A stretch of DNA of 64,000 bases. It comes from UBA7374 sp049890275. GTDB lineage: Bacteria; Verrucomicrobiota; Verrucomicrobiia; Opitutales; Coraliomargaritaceae. The notes below the pieces were generated by a model. The model was given only the letters and a program-made list of their open reading frames with translations, made no database searches and had not been told where the DNA came from. Below, one piece after another: positions 58,325 to 64,000 of the stretch. Numbering within the stretch: the first letter of the stretch is position 1; the number at the start of each line of letters is the position of its first letter. Made by a program: the position numbers and the translations under genes. The DNA is taken from assembly GCA_049890275.1 (NCBI GenBank), contig JBMHBT010000017.1, positions 186,001 through 250,000 of the forward strand, in the 5' to 3' direction.

Positions 58325-61300
58325 ATGAAAAAACTGCTTCCCTTATTTGTTCTCGCAGCAACCCTCCATGCCCAAGTCTTTCAGGAGACAAATGGCCTTG
58401 TTGTCTTAGAGGCTGAGCAAACCGCATCCACTCTTGGACAATGGCAAGAACTCTCCACAGTAAATGGCTACACCGGCACGGGCTATCTCGAATTCTTCGG
58501 CAATAACCCTGCTTCGGGTCCGGCTTCATCCCCCATAGAATTCCAATTTCAAATCAACCAATCCGGGCTCTACTACCTTCACTTACACTGTGCCCGCGAA
58601 ACACTCGTTCTCAATGGCGAAACGCGTACCGACGTCGCTAATGACTGCTACGTCCGCGTCGAAGGAAATTACAATGCCGGACCTTCCCCGGGCAACACCC
58701 ACGGCAGCCAAGCTCAACTCTCCACACTCCAATCAAACACCAAATTTTACGGAGGTTCCAACCTTGCCTTTTCTTGGGCAACTGGCAACCGACTCGATCT
58801 AGGTGGCCATAACAATAAGCGCGTCGCCGTTTACAACTTCCAAGCCGGCGAAACCTATACCCTAGTCGTTTCAGGACGCTCCCAAAAATTCAAACTCAAC
58901 CGCATCGTCTTCCGCAAATCTGGCGTCCCCACAAATACAGCCCAAAACCTCAACCTAGCCGCATCTCCTACAAACCAAAATATTTCTGGAGAACTTAAAA
59001 AATGGCATAAAATCACCTTCTCCTTCGAAGGCCCGAATACCGCTGAAACGGCCACCCCAAACCCATTTCTCGATTACCGGTTCGATCTTACTTTCACCCA
59101 CACCGCATCCAATAAAACCTATATTGTACCCGGTTACTACGCCGCAGACGGTAACTCTGCCAATTCTTCCGCAACCTCTGGAAATATCTGGATGTGCCAC
59201 TTTACGCCCGACGAGATCGGCAACTGGAATTATACCGCGTCCTTCCGTACCGGCAGTCATGTTGCTGTTTCAAGCGCCGAGACTCCAGGCACATCCGCAG
59301 GTTATTTCGACGGAGAATCCGGCACTTTCACCATCAGCCCCACAGATAAAACCGGACGGGACTTTCGAGCCAAAGGTCGCCTACAATATGTAAACAAGCA
59401 CCATCTTCAATTCGCTGAAACAGGAGAATATTTTCTCAAAGCCGGCCCGGATGCACCCGAGAATATACTTGCCTATAATGACTTTGACGCGACCCCAAAC
59501 GACCCCAACGGAAACAGTAACCTCCTCAAGACCTGGAGAGCACACGAGGATGATTATAATGCCACGGAAGCCGCTGCCTTTACCTGGAAAAGCGGCAAAG
59601 GAACGGAACTACTCGGTGCCCTGCACTACCTCGCCTCTGAAGGGCTCAATGCTTTCTCTTTTCTAACCTTCAACGTAGACGGCGACGACGACAATGTATT
59701 CCCACATCTCCTTGTCAATGGCACCGCCCCCTATGAGGCAAAAGGTGATAACCAGCGCTGGAATGCCAACCCTGCAGTGCTCTACAAGACACGCTTCGAC
59801 ATCTCTAAAATGGCCCAGTGGGAACGCATCTTCGAGTACGCCCAACAAAAAGGTCTCTACCTCCATTTTAAGACGCAAGAAACCGAGAATGATGACCGCA
59901 TGGACGGAGGTGCCCTCGGTCATGAACGAAAACTATACTACCGCGAACTCATCGCCCGATTCGCACATCATCTTGCCCTCAACTGGAACTTAGGCGAAGA
60001 AAACACCAACAGTACTGCCGAGCGTATCGCATTTGCGCAATGGTTCCGGGATCTCGACCCCTACCAGCACAACCGAGTGATTCATTCCTATCCGGGGCAA
60101 AAGAACCAAGTCTACACTCCTCTTTTAGGTAGTGCTTCAACATACACAGGCGCCTCCCTGCAGACAAATAACACCGATTTCATCCATGTTTTTGCAGATA
60201 CCCTTACCTGGGTCACTCAATCCGCAAATGCAGGAAAACCCTGGGTCGTTGCCTGCGATGAACCCGGCGACGCACAAAGAGCTCTCCGACCCGATAATGA
60301 TGCGGGCAATTCCCACACAGACGGACGCATCAACGCACTCTGGGGTAACATTATGGCGGGCGGTGCCGGCTGCGAGTTCTACTTTGGCTATGGTCACGCA
60401 CATTCCGACCTCACCTGCCAAGACTTCCGCTCCCGAGATAACTTCTGGGATTACTGCCGCTACGCGCTCTCCTTTTTTCAGGACAATAATATCCCCTTTC
60501 AAGAGCTTTCAAATACCAACAGCCTTATCAGCAGTTCGGGTAACAATGGCAACCGCTGCTTATCCAAGACTGGTATGGCCTATGTCGTACAGCTCGTGAA
60601 TGGAGGCAGCCACACACTCGACCTATCCGGTGAACCCAATGCATCCTTTCAAGTCCAATGGTTCAATCCACGTACCGGAGGTTCTCTGATACCGGGTACC
60701 ATTGTTAACGGCGGACAAACTGTCCCTCTCGGCAATCCTCCCCATACAAATAACTCCGATTGGATTGCCCTCGTCTCTGTTGCCGATCCCGACGCGAATG
60801 CCGCTCCCTCCGTACAAGCCGGGAACAACCGATCGACAGCTCTCTCCAACAACCAGGCAACGCTCCTGATTCAGGGACAAGTCTCCGACGACGGCAGGCC
60901 CCTCCAACAAACGCTCAGTTACAGCTGGTCCAAAGTTAGCGGCCCCGGGACCGTTACCTTCGGAGATCGCACTCGCCTCACGACTCCCGTTACCTTCGAT
61001 CAAATCGGCACCTACGTCCTTCGACTGACTGCCGACGATACCGAACGTACCGCATTCGACGAGCTCACCATTAATGTGACTTCACTTGCCAGCGGCACAA
61101 CCAATCTGACACCAATCGACGACGCATACACCCAAAACGGAGTCAATTTCAACAACAGCGGACTACGCATTGAAAGTACCCCCAATCGCACCCGTCTGAG
61201 CTATCTAAAATTCGATACAACCGCTGTAGCCGGTACTTATTCTGCTGCTACCCTACAATTAACAGAGGGCAGCGACATCTCATCGGGCACCATGACCCTG

Positions 61301-62035
61301 CGTTTTTTCCAATGCACATCCAACAACTGGACAGAATCCAATCTCGCCAGTTCAAATGCACCAACTAAAGGCGATCAAATCGCATTGATCACTGACAACG
61401 TTACCGATGGCGAAGTTATAAATATCGACGTTCACTCCTTCATCCATGCTCCCGGAGTCTATTCAATCCTTATTGAGGCGGACGCTTCCAACCTTGATCT
61501 TGAATTCTCTTCTTCAGAGGGACCGAACCCACCCTTGCTGATCATTGAAAACACTGTCGAACCCCCTCAGGCCCAACTTATTTCTCCCCCCCACGAGTCT
61601 GTTTTTAGCTCCGCAGATACAATCCGTTTTGAAGCCCAATCAATGACCCCGAACGGAAATTTCACCTCTATTGAACTCTACCTCAATGGTCTTTCTCTTG
61701 GGAACTCATTAGAAAAAATCTGGACCTCACCTCCATTACCTAAAGGCACCTATCACGTCTCACTCATTGCAGAAGACTCCAACGGCCTCACCGCTTCGGA
61801 TTCAATGCGTTTCGAAGTTCGCAGTTCCACAGACCCAAGGGTTCAGTTATCCATACAACGGATCCCTAATTCAACACAGTTACAATGTATATGGGATAAT
61901 AATAACAAGATCCTCGAAGGATCTCCAGACTTACAAGACCCCTGGACTGAAATCCCCGGCAGTAGTCCTGTAACCATTACGCCTCTCCCGGAACACGACA
62001 GCTACTTCTATCGACTGAAAAACAAAGTACCGTAA
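58325..62035 (+). CDS. Secreted multidomain carbohydrate-active protein (DUF5060 plus glycoside-hydrolase-like core)
   Basis: The 1236-residue exoprotein starts with a Sec signal peptide (MKKLLPLFVLAATLHA, cut before Q). Then come a CBM-like beta-sandwich (about 20-200), a DUF5060 domain (about 220-350), a TIM-barrel-like glycosidase core (about 370-740) with WNLGEEN near 556 and VACDEPGD near 643 as possible acidic catalytic pairs, a collagen-binding-like sandwich (745-815), a PKD repeat (about 826-915), a CBM96/DNRLRE-like domain (926-1075), an Ig-like domain (1081-1165) and the FYRL-ending domain common in verrucomicrobial exoproteins. Polysaccharide degradation outside the cell is likely; the substrate is not shown. 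No PEP-CTERM tail. Domain borders are estimates from sequence pattern only. The ATG at 58325 is chosen because the signal peptide begins there. Confidence 0.82.
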   Translation: MKKLLPLFVLAATLHAQVFQETNGLVVLEAEQTASTLGQWQELSTVNGYTGTGYLEFFGNNPASGPASSPIEFQFQINQSGLYYLHLHCARETLVLNGETRTDVANDCYVRVEGNYNAGPSPGNTHGSQAQLSTLQSNTKFYGGSNLAFSWATGNRLDLGGHNNKRVAVYNFQAGETYTLVVSGRSQKFKLNRIVFRKSGVPTNTAQNLNLAASPTNQNISGELKKWHKITFSFEGPNTAETATPNPFLDYRFDLTFTHTASNKTYIVPGYYAADGNSANSSATSGNIWMCHFTPDEIGNWNYTASFRTGSHVAVSSAETPGTSAGYFDGESGTFTISPTDKTGRDFRAKGRLQYVNKHHLQFAETGEYFLKAGPDAPENILAYNDFDATPNDPNGNSNLLKTWRAHEDDYNATEAAAFTWKSGKGTELLGALHYLASEGLNAFSFLTFNVDGDDDNVFPHLLVNGTAPYEAKGDNQRWNANPAVLYKTRFDISKMAQWERIFEYAQQKGLYLHFKTQETENDDRMDGGALGHERKLYYRELIARFAHHLALNWNLGEENTNSTAERIAFAQWFRDLDPYQHNRVIHSYPGQKNQVYTPLLGSASTYTGASLQTNNTDFIHVFADTLTWVTQSANAGKPWVVACDEPGDAQRALRPDNDAGNSHTDGRINALWGNIMAGGAGCEFYFGYGHAHSDLTCQDFRSRDNFWDYCRYALSFFQDNNIPFQELSNTNSLISSSGNNGNRCLSKTGMAYVVQLVNGGSHTLDLSGEPNASFQVQWFNPRTGGSLIPGTIVNGGQTVPLGNPPHTNNSDWIALVSVADPDANAAPSVQAGNNRSTALSNNQATLLIQGQVSDDGRPLQQTLSYSWSKVSGPGTVTFGDRTRLTTPVTFDQIGTYVLRLTADDTERTAFDELTINVTSLASGTTNLTPIDDAYTQNGVNFNNSGLRIESTPNRTRLSYLKFDTTAVAGTYSAATLQLTEGSDISSGTMTLRFFQCTSNNWTESNLASSNAPTKGDQIALITDNVTDGEVINIDVHSFIHAPGVYSILIEADASNLDLEFSSSEGPNPPLLIIENTVEPPQAQLISPPHESVFSSADTIRFEAQSMTPNGNFTSIELYLNGLSLGNSLEKIWTSPPLPKGTYHVSLIAEDSNGLTASDSMRFEVRSSTDPRVQLSIQRIPNSTQLQCIWDNNNKILEGSPDLQDPWTEIPGSSPVTITPLPEHDSYFYRLKNKVP

Positions 62036-62201
62036 ACCCGGGAGCTTTCCATCCGCTTACATACAGGCCCGAAATTGGCTAGACTCATGCACAGATCGAA
62101 CATGAATGAAACCAATCGTACGCAAGCAAACGATAACTGATGAAACAAAACATACAATTCTAACGATCTCCAAACTTGTCAGAAAGCAGTAGTGCCGTAC
62201 A

Positions 62202-62207
62202 TATAAT
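62202..62207 (+). promoter_or_regulatory. Consensus -10 element before the GspE/PilB gene
   Basis: TATAAT at 62202-62207, 45 bases before the ATG. The nearest TTGTCA (62176-62181) is 20 bases away, too far for a normal spacer, so this is a weak promoter candidate. The rest of the 62036-62252 gap shows nothing else. Confidence 0.3.
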
Positions 62208-62252
62208 ACCCTACAGCAGTATACGGAGTCTAACCGTCAGCCCAAAACAAAT

Positions 62253-63971
62253 ATGGATCTCGCCAAAATCTACCACGGCATTGAAGAAGAAGACCGGCTT
62301 GCCATCGAAGCATTGCCGAGGGCGGAACGTATCCCGCAAATAGCTACCCTGCAAAATAAGGCCACCCGTGCAAAAGTTGCGGAAATTGCCGAGCTTGCCG
62401 GAATCCCCTACGTAGAGGAAATCGATTTAATCGACAATCCCGCTGCCGTCCTGCCTCTTCGACTGATCAACGAGTACCAGTGCGTACCGATTAAAAATGG
62501 ACAATCGAACCCGGAAGAAAATCAGGACGAAGGGACGGAAGACCCCGTAAACGAAGACTCCCCCATACCACTCGTCACCCTGTGGCCACCCGACCCGCGT
62601 ATGAACCGCTGGATTTACGCTGCCTGCGGACGTCACCCAAAATGGTATCTGGGTGACCCCGAACACGTCAGCAACACCATTACTCAACGTTTCGGCGTCG
62701 GTGCCGACAGCCTCGACGAATCCGATATCCTCGCCGCCGAAGCGGAAGCGGAGGAAGAAGAAGACGAAGACGCTGCCGTTATCCGTTTCGTCAACGAAGT
62801 CGTACACAAGGCCGTTAATGACCGCGCAACCGACATCCACTTCGAACCCCACCGCGATGAGCTCCAGATCCGCTACCGGATCGACGGCGAACTGGTGCCC
62901 ATCCGAGTGCCCGACAACCTGATTAAATTCCAGGATGCCATCATCTCCCGCCTCAAGATTATGGCCAAACTCAACATCTCTGAGAAGCGCCGTCCGCAGG
63001 ACGGACGTATCTCCTTTGGCGCGGGCGAGGCCGAACTCGACATTCGTATTTCCACCTTCCCGACGATGTACGGAGAAAGCGTCTCCTTACGACTCCTCAA
63101 CCAAAAGTCCAAGCCACTCTCCATGCGCGAACTCGGCCTGGCAGACGATGAATCTCTCAAACTGGAACGCGCCCTCGCCTCCCCACACGGAATCATCCTT
63201 GTCACCGGGCCCACTGGCTCCGGTAAATCCACTTCGCTGACCGCCTACATTCGTCTGATCAACAAGCCGGAGCGACGCATCATTACAGTGGAAGATCCTG
63301 TCGAATACGAAGTACCCGGAGTCAACCAAACACAGGTACACCCCGAGATCGGACTGACCTTCGCCCAATCCCTCCGCGCCGTCCTCCGTCAAGACCCCGA
63401 TGTCATCATGGTCGGGGAGATCCGCGACCGCGAAACCGCCGATATCGCCATCCGTGCCTCGCTTACGGGTCACCTCGTACTCAGTACTCTGCATACCAAT
63501 GATGCGCCCGGCGCACTCACCCGCCTGACGGACATGGACATCGAGCCCTTCCTCATCGCCTCCTCCGTCGAGATGATCATCGCCCAGCGCCTTGTTCGTC
63601 GCCTCTGTCCAAACTGTGCGCAACCGGCCAACTACGACCCGGCACAGATCGAAGCCTTCCTCACCACCATGCGCCTTGACCTCGACGAAGCCAAATACGC
63701 GCACCTCGCCAAACAGCCCGTTGGCTGCGAACGTTGCCGCAATCTGGGCTTCCGCGGTCGTGTCGGCATCTTTGAAATCCTCCGCATGTCTGAAGAAATT
63801 CACGAACATATCGTCAAACGCGACTCCGCCCGGCTCATCCGCCAGACTGCCGTCGCCCAGGGAATGCAATCCCTCCAACAAAGCGGCTGGGAACATATCA
63901 AAAACGGCACCACCACCTTTGAGGAAGTCATGCGCTTCGCTGAACTGGAAGAAGTAGAAGAGAGTTCCTAA
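62253..63971 (+). CDS. GspE/PilB-type secretion or pilus assembly ATPase
   Basis: Cytoplasmic hexameric ATPase driving type II secretion or type IV pilus assembly, 572 residues. An N-terminal T2SSE domain is followed by an acidic linker (about residues 165-178), then Walker A GPTGSGKST (319-327), the aspartate box with EDPVEY, Walker B GEIRD (388-392), the histidine box GHLVLSTLHTND and the zinc tetracysteine CPNC (452-455) and CERC (492-495). Whether it serves secretion or pili needs the genes beyond 64000. The position after the secreted enzyme fits secretion. Confidence 0.93.
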   Translation: MDLAKIYHGIEEEDRLAIEALPRAERIPQIATLQNKATRAKVAEIAELAGIPYVEEIDLIDNPAAVLPLRLINEYQCVPIKNGQSNPEENQDEGTEDPVNEDSPIPLVTLWPPDPRMNRWIYAACGRHPKWYLGDPEHVSNTITQRFGVGADSLDESDILAAEAEAEEEEDEDAAVIRFVNEVVHKAVNDRATDIHFEPHRDELQIRYRIDGELVPIRVPDNLIKFQDAIISRLKIMAKLNISEKRRPQDGRISFGAGEAELDIRISTFPTMYGESVSLRLLNQKSKPLSMRELGLADDESLKLERALASPHGIILVTGPTGSGKSTSLTAYIRLINKPERRIITVEDPVEYEVPGVNQTQVHPEIGLTFAQSLRAVLRQDPDVIMVGEIRDRETADIAIRASLTGHLVLSTLHTNDAPGALTRLTDMDIEPFLIASSVEMIIAQRLVRRLCPNCAQPANYDPAQIEAFLTTMRLDLDEAKYAHLAKQPVGCERCRNLGFRGRVGIFEILRMSEEIHEHIVKRDSARLIRQTAVAQGMQSLQQSGWEHIKNGTTTFEEVMRFAELEEVEESS

Positions 63972-64000
63972 CGACTCGCTTCAATTTCGCGCATACGCTG

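Noticed and set aside
63087..63896. 269-residue minus-strand frame over the GspE/PilB gene
   Set aside because: Antisense of a high-GC coding region; composition is the mirror of the ATPase sequence.

Overview
The window looks like a chromosomal segment from a marine-type Verrucomicrobiota bacterium, most likely of class Opitutae (Coraliomargarita or Puniceicoccus-like). This is inferred from gene content, not from a 16S gene. The indicators are a Planctomycetes/Verrucomicrobia-restricted conserved family (TIGR04138/Minf_1886-like), a tandem AP2-like DNA-binding protein, an exosortase, a giant secreted carbohydrate-active protein with the common verrucomicrobial C-terminal domain, and merged rpo/str/S10/spc/alpha ribosomal clusters. 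Nothing here looks like a prophage, an insertion sequence or a CRISPR array; this is mostly core genome.

Layout. Bases 1-4137 (+) hold the end of class II fructose-bisphosphate aldolase and a 1151-residue protein that I assign to the pyrophosphate-dependent PEP carboxykinase family, so the left edge is central carbon metabolism. trpF (-) and a small AP2-like protein (+) follow. A minus-strand run 11287-5614 carries exosortase, glycogen synthase, a conserved unknown and a two-domain M16 peptidase. A plus-strand run 11468-15866 carries a HIT hydrolase, phoH, a 7TM-HD phosphodiesterase and ybeY.

From 47600 down to 15908 almost everything is on the minus strand and serves gene expression: tRNA-Thr, tuf, tRNA-Trp, secE, nusG, rplKAJL, rpoBC, a strong terminator, then rpsL, rpsG, fusA, rpsJ and the S10, spc and alpha operons run together with secY and map through rpoA and rplQ. 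One gene does not belong there: a 126-residue predicted exported protein sits between rpsS and rplV. Other oddities in this block are the loss of all four cysteines of the second zinc site of RpoC, an eleventh membrane segment at the SecY C-terminus, and acidic low-complexity extensions on L17, S11, L15, L5 and RpoC.

Bases 47729-49475 (-) hold RNase HII and RNase HIII side by side. Bases 49558-56742 (-) are a compact thiamine operon, thiC-thiS-tenI-like-thiE-thiG-thiH-thiF-thiD, under a TPP riboswitch at about 56828-56920. To the right (+) are mutY, a 1236-residue secreted multidomain protein with a DUF5060/glycoside-hydrolase-like core, and a GspE/PilB-type secretion or pilus ATPase that ends 29 bases before the window edge.

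How the parts connect: the expression machinery, protein export (SecY, SecE, exosortase, GspE) and precursor metabolism are all housekeeping. The most noteworthy candidates are the exported protein embedded in the ribosomal operon, the PPi-PEPCK, the AP2-like gene with its inverted repeat, and the RpoC and SecY variants.
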